NCBI RefSeq assembly: GCF_001602525.1
Contig: NZ_LSYT01000009.1
Location: forward strand, 124,001-188,000
Length of the DNA: 64,000 bases
From: Flavobacterium chilense
GTDB taxonomy: Bacteria > Bacteroidota > Bacteroidia > Flavobacteriales > Flavobacteriaceae
Reading direction: 5' to 3'
In this document: one piece after another, positions 35,848-44,763 of the stretch
Numbering within the stretch: position 1 is the stretch's first letter
How the letters are laid out: every line of letters starts with the position of its first letter
Position numbers and translations under genes: made by a program
The notes under the pieces: model-generated
Told to the model about the DNA's origin: nothing
What the model saw: only the letters and a program-made list of their open reading frames with translations
The model's database searches: none

Positions 35848-35874
35848 CTATCGATTTAATGTTTTCTTGTGTTA

Positions 35875-35882
35875 TAGATTTG
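35875..35882 (+). promoter_or_regulatory. promoter -7 element for SusC operon
   Basis: TAGATTTG matches TAnnTTTG, 81 bases before the SusC start, giving a leader of about 75 bases. The -33 is weak, as expected for an activated promoter. Confidence 0.45.
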
Positions 35883-35963
35883 TTAAATAATTTAAGAAAA
35901 TAATACCACTCTTGTTTATGACTTGAATTATGATAACGAATTTAAACTAACCAAACATTTATT

Positions 35964-38900
35964 ATGAAAAAACTAATGACTAACTTCATTCATTGGAATG
36001 CTAACCACAAAGCGGTTCCTTTGATTTTATTTTTGTTACTGACGAGTAATTTTATTACGGCTCAGGTAAAAATATCAGGAACAGTATCAGATGAAAAAGG
36101 ATTATCGATTCCGGGAGCAAATATTTCGGTTGTGGGACTAAAAACAACTGTTTCAACGGATTTTGATGGTAAATATACAATCGATGTTCCTGTAAATGCT
36201 ACCCTGGTATTTTCGTTTATCGGATTCAATACGCAAAAAATCACAGTAAGTACCAATAAAACTATTAATGTAGTATTAAAAACAAATGCGGAAGATTTAA
36301 AAGATGTAGTTGTAATTGGTTACGGAACTCAAAAGAGAAAAGACATCAACAGTGCGATTTCGAGTATTAGTTCAAAAGATATTGAAAACTTAAAAGTAGT
36401 TTCTTTTGATCAGATGCTGCAGGGTAAAGCTGCGGGTGTTGTGGTGAGCAGTAATTCCGGAGAACCGGGAAGTAATGTTTCGGTAAAAATCAGAGGGGTT
36501 TCGTCTTTAACAGGTACAAACGAACCTTTATATGTAATTGATGGTGTGCCAATTTCCGGAGATGCGCGTAACTCTTCAACTTCAGGCAGAAATGCTTCGG
36601 GAAATTCTAACTTTTCTAATTCAGGAAATATTACTTTAAGCCCTTTGGCTCTTATTAATCCTAGTGATATTGAATCTATTGATATTCTGAAAGATGCTTC
36701 TGCAACTGCTATTTATGGCTCGCGTGGTGCTAACGGGGTTGTAATTGTGACTACAAAATCGGGTAAAAAAGGTACTGGTAAATTATCTTTCGAAAACTCT
36801 TATTCTATTAGCAATCTTCCTAAAAAATTACATTCTATGAATTTGCAGCAATATGCGGTTCATCAAAATGCTTTGGCAGATGTTTATGATCCTACTGCTA
36901 AACGCCCTGAGTTTGCACATCCGGAAATTTTAGGACAAGGAACTGACTGGCAGGACGCAATTTACGAAACGGGTATTATGACATCAAACCAATTGTCTTT
37001 TTCCGGTGGTAAAGAAGGGATAAACTACTATATATCTGGTGGCGTATTAAACCAGGAAGGTATTGTAATTGAGTCAGGATTTAAAAGATATAATTTTAGA
37101 ACAAATGTTGATGCCAAAGTAAATAAATTCATCAAAGTAGGTGTTAATATTAGTGGGGCACTTACAGATGAAAAACTAACTTTGAACGGACAATTTAATG
37201 GAGTGGTTGCAACTTCATTATTAGCGACTCCGGATGTGGCTGTCAGAGAATTATCCGGAGCTTTTGCAGGACCGCCGGCAGGAGGAGCAACATCTTTTGT
37301 TAATCCGGTTGCGACTTCTTTATTGGGATCTAATACTTTGGTGAGAAAAAACTATTCAGGAAATTTCTATACACAAATCGATTTATTTAAGGGTTTAGAA
37401 TATCGTTTTGAAGCAGGAGGATATATCTATGATAATTTAGGGCAACGATTTGATCCAATGTATTCATTAGGGAATGCCGTAAAAAGCTATGCCAATTTAT
37501 ATTACAATCCGTCAAGCGGAAACTCATGGAACTTAAAAAACATGCTTACCTATAGAAATACTATTGGCAAACATAATTTTACCATTTTAGCTGTACAAGA
37601 ATCTAACAGAGCGCATTGGGAAGGTTATTCTATAACAGGTTATGGTTATAAAGATAATAACGATAAATCTCTTGCGGCTTCAGATCTTTCTAAAGCGGTT
37701 ACGAGTGGGGTATATTCAGGAACGCAAACACTGGCGTCTTATTTAGGAAGGGTTGTTTATGATTATGCGGATAGGTATAGTGTTTCGGCTGCAGTGAGAA
37801 CTGATGGATCTTCAAAATTTTTCGTTGGAAATAAATGGGGTGTTTTTAGTTCGGTAGGCGGTTCCTGGAAGCTTTCGAATGAGGCTTTTATGGAAAGCAC
37901 AAAGAAATATGTAGATGGTATCAAATTAAGATTTGGCTGGGGACAAACAGGAAATAATCAGATTGGTAATAATTTGTACGATTCTAATTTACATTTGGTC
38001 AACAGTACAATGGGAACTTCTTATTTGCCTTCTAACACGCCAAACAAAGATTTGAAATGGGAAACTCAGGAACAGACCAATTTAGGTTTAGATTTCAATT
38101 TGTTTCAAAACAAGCTTACAGCATCGGTAGATTTATATAAAAAAGTGTCTAAAAACTTCCTGTATCAGGTTCCTTTACCCAACTTCCTTTCCGGTGGCGG
38201 AGATTATGAAGGTGGTGTGAATCCTCCTTATTTTAATCTGGGAAGCATGCAAAATAAAGGTATTGAGATTACACTTGGATATACCAATCAGTTTACAAAA
38301 GATTTTTCGTGGAATGCTAATGTAAACTTTACCAAATATGTAAACGAAGTTACCAATATGGCAGGACTGAATATTGTAAAAACAATGGGAACACTTGCTT
38401 ATAATACGGTAACGGTTTCCAGAACTCAGGAAGGTTTACCAATAGGTTCTTTTATAGGGTATGAAGCGATCGGAATTTACAGAACTGATGCTGATCTGAC
38501 GGCTTATGGTCATACTGATGCCTCTGGTAACAAAGTGGTTTTGAAAAACGGAACCAACTCATTATTGCCTAGTTTTCAAAAAGGAGATGTTATTTATAAA
38601 GATCAAAACAATGACGGTGTAATTGATTTAAAAGATATGGTGCCTATTGGAAATCCAAATCCAAAATTCACTTACGGATTCACCAATAACTTTAAATACA
38701 AAAATGTTGATTTATCTATTTTCGTTCAGGGAACTGCCGGAAATAAATTAATGAATTTAACCCGTGCATCTGGTACAATGAACAGCAACCTGGGAACAAA
38801 TTATTTAGCAGAAGCTGCTGATTTTTATTCTGCATCAAACATAAATGCTTCCTTGCCAAGACCATCAACTTATGATGATATCAATAATGCGGTTTCGACC

Positions 38901-39161
38901 CGTTTTATTGAGAACGGATCTTATTTGAGAATTCAGAATGTAACCTTAGGATATTCTCTTCCTTTGGATATGATTTCAAAAATCAAATTATCAAGATTAA
39001 GACTTTATGCTTCGGGACAAAACCTGTTTACGTTTACAAAATATAAAGGATATGATCCGGAAGTAGGTTCTTTTAATCAGGATGCATTGTTGTCTGGTGT
39101 TGATAACGGACGTTACCCAACGCCGAGACAAATAACTTTTGGTTTTAATGTTGAATTTTAA
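35964..39161 (+). CDS. SusC/RagA-type TonB-dependent transporter
   Basis: The 1065-residue protein has a long signal peptide (about 1-34), a carboxypeptidase-regulatory-like domain (about 35-110), and a plug domain. The plug begins after DVVVIGYGTQKRKD (about 118-130) and contains the SusC signature NGVVIVTTK. A 22-strand-type barrel follows, ending in aromatic Phe (FGFNVEF). Its length is normal for SusC. It forms the outer-membrane channel that, with SusD as lid, pulls oligosaccharides into the periplasm using TonB energy. It heads an operon of three genes up to the terminator at 41870. No anti-sigma or sigma domain is fused, so control is by the adjacent AraC regulator. Confidence 0.95.
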   Translation: MKKLMTNFIHWNANHKAVPLILFLLLTSNFITAQVKISGTVSDEKGLSIPGANISVVGLKTTVSTDFDGKYTIDVPVNATLVFSFIGFNTQKITVSTNKTINVVLKTNAEDLKDVVVIGYGTQKRKDINSAISSISSKDIENLKVVSFDQMLQGKAAGVVVSSNSGEPGSNVSVKIRGVSSLTGTNEPLYVIDGVPISGDARNSSTSGRNASGNSNFSNSGNITLSPLALINPSDIESIDILKDASATAIYGSRGANGVVIVTTKSGKKGTGKLSFENSYSISNLPKKLHSMNLQQYAVHQNALADVYDPTAKRPEFAHPEILGQGTDWQDAIYETGIMTSNQLSFSGGKEGINYYISGGVLNQEGIVIESGFKRYNFRTNVDAKVNKFIKVGVNISGALTDEKLTLNGQFNGVVATSLLATPDVAVRELSGAFAGPPAGGATSFVNPVATSLLGSNTLVRKNYSGNFYTQIDLFKGLEYRFEAGGYIYDNLGQRFDPMYSLGNAVKSYANLYYNPSSGNSWNLKNMLTYRNTIGKHNFTILAVQESNRAHWEGYSITGYGYKDNNDKSLAASDLSKAVTSGVYSGTQTLASYLGRVVYDYADRYSVSAAVRTDGSSKFFVGNKWGVFSSVGGSWKLSNEAFMESTKKYVDGIKLRFGWGQTGNNQIGNNLYDSNLHLVNSTMGTSYLPSNTPNKDLKWETQEQTNLGLDFNLFQNKLTASVDLYKKVSKNFLYQVPLPNFLSGGGDYEGGVNPPYFNLGSMQNKGIEITLGYTNQFTKDFSWNANVNFTKYVNEVTNMAGLNIVKTMGTLAYNTVTVSRTQEGLPIGSFIGYEAIGIYRTDADLTAYGHTDASGNKVVLKNGTNSLLPSFQKGDVIYKDQNNDGVIDLKDMVPIGNPNPKFTYGFTNNFKYKNVDLSIFVQGTAGNKLMNLTRASGTMNSNLGTNYLAEAADFYSASNINASLPRPSTYDDINNAVSTRFIENGSYLRIQNVTLGYSLPLDMISKIKLSRLRLYASGQNLFTFTKYKGYDPEVGSFNQDALLSGVDNGRYPTPRQITFGFNVEF

Positions 39162-39172
39162 TACGAATTAAT

Positions 39173-40771
39173 ATGAAAAATATAATAAAAATTAACGGTG
39201 CTATTGCTATGGCGTTGCTATTGTTAATCTCATCGTCTTGTTCTCAGGATTTTTTAGATGTACCGGCAGAAGGAGCACCAACAGTAGGAAATTATTATGA
39301 CTCAGATACAAAACTGGATAATGCGAGTAATGGTTTATATGGTATTGTATGGTTCAATATGAATAAATCAGCATTTTACGGTATTACCGATGTAATTTCA
39401 GGTAATATGTATGCCAGTCAATACAATGATTTTGGAAAATTTACCGATTTGAGTTATACCAATTCGCAAGCTTTTATTTCGGATGCCTGGAGATCATGTT
39501 TTGGTGCTATTGCCAATTCAAATGCTTATATCAGCAATTTACCTCAAAGTGTTGGTCCAAATGTTAGTAAAGAAGCTTTAAATAATGCTCTGGGAGAATC
39601 CCATTTTATCAGAGCGTTTTCTTATTTCTTTCTGGTAAGATTATGGGGAAATGTGCCAATTATTGAAAACAATGCAGATTATTCTAAAAACTTTGTTATT
39701 CCAAGTAATCCGGTTGAAGATGTTTATAAATTCATAGAAAATGATTTAAAGTTTGCGATCGCTAATTTACGAAGCAAAAACAGAGGTTCAGATTATGCTT
39801 CAAATGCACACGTGTCAAGCGGATCTGCTAAAGCCCTTTTGGCAAAAGTATATTTGTATGAAAAAAAATATGATCTGGCCAGAGCAATGGCTCAGGATGT
39901 AATTAATAGCGGTGAGTTTAAATTGCTGGGCGGAGAAGAGTTGCCTGCAAAATCGTTTGCTGACTTATGGCTTCAAAAAAATAATAATAATGAAGAGTCT
40001 ATCTTCTCATGGCAATGGACAGGTGCAGGAACCTATTTTGAAGGTAATTTTTCAAACACATTATTTGCTCCGGAAAACAGATTGGTAGAAACAACTTATT
40101 CAGGTCAGATAGCACCATCTCAGGATTTAATTCATAATGTTTTCGAAAATGGAGATAAACGAAGAATAGAAACATTCATGCTGCCCGGAGATTATTACCC
40201 AAATTTAACTTATGCCAAAACGCTTGATGTAGATTCTCCATTAATCTTAGGATATACATTTGCTGTAGAAAATGAAGCGCAAAGCTCAGGAGCCGGATTG
40301 AAAAAGTATGTAATCGGAAAACAGAACTTACCTATAACAGGGCCATTCAATGCTCCGTTTAACGGAGAAAGCAGTATGAACAGTTATATGATGCGTTATG
40401 CTGAATTATTATTGATTCATGCCGAAGCGATTTTAGGTGGACAATCCGGAAGTACTACAGATGCTATGGCTTTAAAATCATTTAATGCAGTGCGTAAAAG
40501 AGCTGGCCTTTCTGCTAAAGCATCCATCTCTTTTGATGATATTTTCAAAGAAAGACGTGCAGAATTGGCTTGCGAAGGAGACTATTATTTTGATTTAGGA
40601 CGTTTGCCTTTTGCAAAAGCAAAAGCAATATTAGAAGCGCAAAACAGAGGAGATAAAGTAACAGAAAAGCATATTTCGATTTCTGCAACAAACCTTTTAT
40701 TACCTTATCCTGCAGATGATTTAATTAAAAATCCAAAATTGACAGAAGTAGCACCATATACTTTTAAATAA
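39173..40771 (+). CDS. SusD/RagB-type surface glycan-binding lipoprotein
   Basis: The 532-residue protein has a lipoprotein signal with Cys23 in SSSCSQDFLD, directly followed by the family's LDVPAEGAP start. TPR-like helices carry ALGESHFIRAFSYFFLVRLWGNVPI at about residues 134-160. The C-terminal part has RYAELLLIHAEAIL and FKERRAELACEGDYYFDLGR, both conserved in RagB/SusD. It is the lid subunit of the SusCD import complex. The gap from SusC is 11 bases, so they are one transcription unit. Confidence 0.95.
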   Translation: MKNIIKINGAIAMALLLLISSSCSQDFLDVPAEGAPTVGNYYDSDTKLDNASNGLYGIVWFNMNKSAFYGITDVISGNMYASQYNDFGKFTDLSYTNSQAFISDAWRSCFGAIANSNAYISNLPQSVGPNVSKEALNNALGESHFIRAFSYFFLVRLWGNVPIIENNADYSKNFVIPSNPVEDVYKFIENDLKFAIANLRSKNRGSDYASNAHVSSGSAKALLAKVYLYEKKYDLARAMAQDVINSGEFKLLGGEELPAKSFADLWLQKNNNNEESIFSWQWTGAGTYFEGNFSNTLFAPENRLVETTYSGQIAPSQDLIHNVFENGDKRRIETFMLPGDYYPNLTYAKTLDVDSPLILGYTFAVENEAQSSGAGLKKYVIGKQNLPITGPFNAPFNGESSMNSYMMRYAELLLIHAEAILGGQSGSTTDAMALKSFNAVRKRAGLSAKASISFDDIFKERRAELACEGDYYFDLGRLPFAKAKAILEAQNRGDKVTEKHISISATNLLLPYPADDLIKNPKLTEVAPYTFK

Positions 40772-40788
40772 TTTTTAAAAATACAAAT

Positions 40789-41844
40789 ATGAAAAATATA
40801 AAAATGGTTTCGTTAGCAGCATGTATGGCATGGATGTTAGCTTTAATGTTTTTTACTTCATGCTCCAATGATGATGCTTCTTCAGTATATACCGGAGCAC
40901 CGGTTATAGAATCAGTATCACGCTCAGGTTATGATGCCGATGGTAAAATTTTACCGTCAACCCCTGTTACAATTGGAGATCCAAAAAATTACTATATCAT
41001 TCATGGTAAAGGATTTTTGTCTACTCAAAAAGTTTATTTCAATGATTTTGATACTTATTTCAGACCTACTTTTGTAACAGATACAGATATTGTTGTATTA
41101 ATTGATGAAAATACACCATATGCCAATGCTTCAAATCAGTTAAAAGTAGTAACAGCAGGAGGTACAGCGACTTTTGATTTTAAAGTTGCACCTCCGGTAC
41201 CAACATTTAGCGGCTTTAATTTTATAAATTGTGCCGAAGGAGATGAGGTAACCATTAAAGGTAAATATTTTCTGGATCCTATTGTTACATTGGCAAAAAC
41301 AGCTACAGAACCAGCCGTTCCGGTGACCATAATATCTTCGACCTTAGAACAAATTGTGGTAAAAATACCGGCAAATGCAAACTATAGAAATCTTGCTGTA
41401 ACCAATATATCCGGTACAGCAACTTCACTTGAAGCTATAGGAACTGCATTATATGATGATAAATTGTACGGAATGGAATGGGGAGGACCATGGTCAGGCA
41501 AAGGTGTGAATTTTGATTTTGATGGAGATGCTTATCAGGGCAATAAATCATGGCAATGGACATTTAATGCCTGGGATGGAGGAAACTGGGGCTTTAACTA
41601 TGATATGACACGATATAAAGCAATGCGAATTGCTGTTAAAGGATCAAAAAATGGTCAGGTTAATTTTAGTGTAAATGGAGGAGCAAACTATGTTATTCCG
41701 GTTACAACTACCTGGGTTTATATGGAAATTCCGTTAAGTAAATTAGGAAATCCTGCAAGTGTTACTATGCTTACATTTCAGGAATCAAATAATGACGGAG
41801 GTAATACTGTGTTGTTTGATGACATAGGATTTGTATTGAAATAG
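40789..41844 (+). CDS. TIG-domain surface glycan-binding lipoprotein
   Basis: The 351-residue protein has a lipoprotein signal with Cys25 in FFTSCSNDDASS. Two IPT/TIG-like Ig folds follow (about 40-130 and 135-215; GKGFLSTQKVYFNDFD, GDEVTIKGKYFLDP). The C-terminal 130 residues form a beta-sandwich rich in Trp (GMEWGGPWSGKG, WQWTFNAWDGGNWGFNYD) that ends LFDDIGFVLK, like a CBM. Proteins of this layout sit third in many SusCD operons and are non-catalytic surface glycan-binding proteins. The aromatic residues suggest a polysaccharide-binding face. Binding to mannan is inferred from the operon. Confidence 0.82.
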   Translation: MKNIKMVSLAACMAWMLALMFFTSCSNDDASSVYTGAPVIESVSRSGYDADGKILPSTPVTIGDPKNYYIIHGKGFLSTQKVYFNDFDTYFRPTFVTDTDIVVLIDENTPYANASNQLKVVTAGGTATFDFKVAPPVPTFSGFNFINCAEGDEVTIKGKYFLDPIVTLAKTATEPAVPVTIISSTLEQIVVKIPANANYRNLAVTNISGTATSLEAIGTALYDDKLYGMEWGGPWSGKGVNFDFDGDAYQGNKSWQWTFNAWDGGNWGFNYDMTRYKAMRIAVKGSKNGQVNFSVNGGANYVIPVTTTWVYMEIPLSKLGNPASVTMLTFQESNNDGGNTVLFDDIGFVLK

Positions 41845-41869
41845 GTTATTCTGTTTTGAGTTTTGTTTG

Positions 41870-41908
41870 AAGTATTCCCTAATCCACTCAATTAGGGAAT
41901 ACTTTTTT
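41870..41908 (+). terminator. strong intrinsic terminator between SusCD unit and GH27
   Basis: AAGTATTCCCTAAT (41870-41883) pairs perfectly with 41891-41904, followed by Ts. It would limit read-through from the SusCD genes into the GH27 gene. Confidence 0.85.
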
Positions 41909-41934
41909 AATATAATTAAATTGAATTTTTAAGA

Positions 41935-43179
41935 ATGAAAAAAATCATTTTAGTAATTGTTTTAAGCATATCGGGTTTAGGTTTCAGTCAGGGAAATACA
42001 CATACTCAGGCAGCCGGAAAATTTGAAGGACTTGCAATGACGCCGCCTATGGGCTGGAATTCATGGAATACTTTCGAAACTAATATTGATGAAAAATTAG
42101 TAAAAGAAACAGCAGATATCATGGTGTCATCAGGAATGGCAGCTGCAGGATACAATTATATTGTACTTGATGATGGCTGGATGACCAGAGAACGTGATGC
42201 AAACGGAGATCTGGTTCCTGATCCGGTTAAATTTCCTAACGGAATGAAAGCGGTGATTGATTATGTGCACAGCAAAGGCTTAAAATTTGGGCTTTACAAT
42301 TGTGCCGGAACGCAAACTTGTGCCGGATATCCGGGAACTCGTGGTTATGAATATCAGGATGCTCGTTTTTATGCAAAACTGGGAATCGATTTTTTAAAAT
42401 ATGACTGGTGCAATACACAGGGAATTACTGCCAAAGAAGCCTATTCGACAATGAGCAACGCCCTGAAAACTGCCGGAAAACCAATTGTTTTTAGTCTTTG
42501 TGAATGGGGAGATAATCAACCATGGGAATGGGGAAAGCCAATTGGGAATCTTTGGCGAATTTCCGGAGATATTTATCCTTGTTTTGATTGTGAATTTAAA
42601 CATGAACAAGGAAACTGGTCATCCTGGGGATTTATGAAAATTATAGAAATGCGCAAAGACATCCGTAAATATTCAGGTCCCGATCATTGGAATGATTTTG
42701 ATATGATGGAAGTAGGTGACGGAATGACGAATACCGAAGACAAGGCACATTTTACCATGTGGTGTATGATGGCATCGCCGCTGATTGCCGGTAATGATTT
42801 CAGAAAAATGTCAAAAGAAACACTGGCGATTTTAACCAATGCAGCATTAATTGCCGTTAATCAGGATGAAATTGGGATTCAGGGATTTAAATATGCAGCA
42901 GAAGACGGATTAGAAGTTTGGGTAAAACCTTTATCAAATGGAAATTGGGCAATTACTTTTTTAAACAGAAGTGAAAGGATTAAAAAAATCAATTTCGATT
43001 GGAAAAAAAATACAATCAAAGATGTTGATTTTGGTTATTTGGCAGATTTTAATAGTACTGTTTTTAAGATAACAGATTTATGGAAAAATAAAGAAACAGG
43101 AAACACCAGGAAGAATTTTATTTCTGAACTTGCTCCTCATGATGTGATTGCATTAAAATTAACCCGCAAAACGGAATGA
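41935..43179 (+). CDS. GH27 alpha-galactosidase
   Basis: The 414-residue protein has a signal peptide (about 1-19). The GH27 barrel begins with LAMTPPMGWNSWNTF and VLDDGWM. The nucleophile is Asp157 in LKYDWCNT and the acid/base Asp212 in WRISGDI. A small C-terminal beta domain follows (about 320-414). The length is that of single-domain GH27 enzymes, which remove alpha-1,6-galactose from galactomannan. It lies after a terminator and shares four bases with the downstream GH5 gene, so the two enzymes are made together. It may need its own promoter, which I could not identify. Confidence 0.92.
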   Translation: MKKIILVIVLSISGLGFSQGNTHTQAAGKFEGLAMTPPMGWNSWNTFETNIDEKLVKETADIMVSSGMAAAGYNYIVLDDGWMTRERDANGDLVPDPVKFPNGMKAVIDYVHSKGLKFGLYNCAGTQTCAGYPGTRGYEYQDARFYAKLGIDFLKYDWCNTQGITAKEAYSTMSNALKTAGKPIVFSLCEWGDNQPWEWGKPIGNLWRISGDIYPCFDCEFKHEQGNWSSWGFMKIIEMRKDIRKYSGPDHWNDFDMMEVGDGMTNTEDKAHFTMWCMMASPLIAGNDFRKMSKETLAILTNAALIAVNQDEIGIQGFKYAAEDGLEVWVKPLSNGNWAITFLNRSERIKKINFDWKKNTIKDVDFGYLADFNSTVFKITDLWKNKETGNTRKNFISELAPHDVIALKLTRKTE

Positions 43180-44147
43180 TTATGAAAACGATAAGAAAAC
43201 TTCTTATGCTTATCTTATTACTAATGTTTTTGGTGTCAAATGCTCAATTTGTAAAACGACATGGGCAGCTTAGTGTACAGGGAACTCAATTAGTTGATAA
43301 AGATAATAACCCAATTGTTTTACGAGGTATGAGTTTTGGCTGGCATAGTATGTGGCCGCGATTTTATAATGAAAAAGCAGTGAGTTGGCTAAAAAAGGAT
43401 TTTAACTGCAATGTTGTTCGAGCTGCAATGGGAATTGAACTAGGGGAGATGTCGTATAATAAAGATCCTCAATTTTCGAAAGAGAAAATAGAAGCAGTTG
43501 TAAATGGCGCAATAAAATCAGATATCTATGTTATAATAGATTGGCACAGTCACAATATAAATTTAGAAGAAGCCAAAGAATTTTTTGCTGAGGTTTCTAA
43601 AAAGTATGCAAAATACCCCAATGTAATCTATGAGATATTTAATGAGCCTGATTACGAATCCTGGTCAGAGATTAAGGCTTACGCCGAAGAAGTCATAACG
43701 GTAATTAGAGAAAATGATCCAAACAATATTATTTTAGTAGGTTCCCCGCATTGGGATCAGGATGTTGATCGTCCGGCAGAAGATCCGATTAGAGGATTTG
43801 ACAATATAATGTATACCATGCATTTTTACGCTGCAACGCACGGTAAAGATTTAAGAGACCGAACAGATGAAGCTATAAAAAGCGGTTTACCCATTTTTGT
43901 ATCAGAATCTGCCGGTATGGAAGCTTCCGGCGATGGACCTTTAAATATAAAAGCCTGGCAGGAATATATAGATTGGATGGAATCCCGAAAATTAAGCTGG
44001 ATTACCTGGTCTGTTTCAGATAAAGATGAAACGTGTTCGATACTTAAAAAAGCCGCAAAATCAGAGGGAAAATGGAAAGATGAAGACCTTAAAGAATCCG
44101 GTATTAAAGTTCGTGAGTTTCTAAGAAAATACAATACACAAAATTAG
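43176..44147 (+). CDS. GH5 endo-beta-glucanase/mannanase (GH5_2-like)
   Basis: The 323-residue protein has a signal peptide (about 1-23). Two starts are possible, 43176 (ATGA overlap with the GH27 stop) and 43182; both give a good signal. The barrel has PIVLRGMSFGWHSMW, VVRAAMGIE, IDWHSHN, acid/base Glu157 in YEIFNEPDY and nucleophile Glu244 in IFVSESAGM. This sequence type is GH5 subfamily 2, best known as endo-beta-1,4-glucanases. It may cut glucose-containing backbone stretches of glucomannan; activity on mannan is not excluded. A terminator follows. Confidence 0.88.
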   Translation: MIMKTIRKLLMLILLLMFLVSNAQFVKRHGQLSVQGTQLVDKDNNPIVLRGMSFGWHSMWPRFYNEKAVSWLKKDFNCNVVRAAMGIELGEMSYNKDPQFSKEKIEAVVNGAIKSDIYVIIDWHSHNINLEEAKEFFAEVSKKYAKYPNVIYEIFNEPDYESWSEIKAYAEEVITVIRENDPNNIILVGSPHWDQDVDRPAEDPIRGFDNIMYTMHFYAATHGKDLRDRTDEAIKSGLPIFVSESAGMEASGDGPLNIKAWQEYIDWMESRKLSWITWSVSDKDETCSILKKAAKSEGKWKDEDLKESGIKVREFLRKYNTQN

Positions 44148-44170
44148 AATTAGTTGCGTTGTTGGCACAT

Positions 44171-44201
44171 AAGCCTGTTCAGTTTTGAACAGGCTTTTTT
44201 T
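44171..44201 (+). terminator. intrinsic terminator after GH5 gene
   Basis: AAGCCTGTTCA (44171-44181) pairs with TGAACAGGCTT (44186-44196), followed by T5. Confidence 0.85.
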
Positions 44202-44763
44202 GTCTGTACTTAATCATAAACAGACTTATAAAAAAGAGAAGAGAGGAGTTCTAAGAGCCTGTTTTTGATCTTATTATTTTGTTTGTTTTTGTAAGAATTT
44301 TTTGTTCTTGGTTTTTAGTGTTTTTCTTTTCAATGATAATTTTGTGTTTAATGGTGTTTTTGTTTTAATTTTTAATAACCCCTATTTTTTATGGGGTATG
44401 ATTTGTTTTAAAATATGTTTTTTGATTCTTTATATGTTTTTTTAATGGTGTTTTACAGTTAAAATATGTTTTTTGTGCTTTTTTGTCTTAAAATTGGTTG
44501 TTGAATTTTCAAAAATAATTCGGTATTAATATCATATCACGATTATTGTTATTCTAATTTTTGTAATCCGTAATTCTTGCCTTAAAACATCAAAAAAACA
44601 CTTTTCAATTATTCTACTCATACAAAAGTTAATAAATTCGCTAATGAAAATGAAGATGTTTTAGAGGCAAAAATGAGGTTTTAAAAGTGACTTATAGTAT
44701 TTCAATACATATATAAAAGATTAACTAACCAGAATCAATTAATAACTAAAAACCAATTAAACC
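44202..44763. other. long AT-rich region upstream of porin gene
   Basis: No gene could be supported in these 562 bases. The 17-base sequence TTAAAATATGTTTTTTG occurs directly repeated at 44408-44424 and 44459-44475. The region may hold a complex promoter or a long leader for the porin gene. Confidence 0.4.

Noticed and set aside
44202..44763. Hidden gene in the long AT-rich gap
   Set aside because: No frame with a plausible start and protein-like composition was found.
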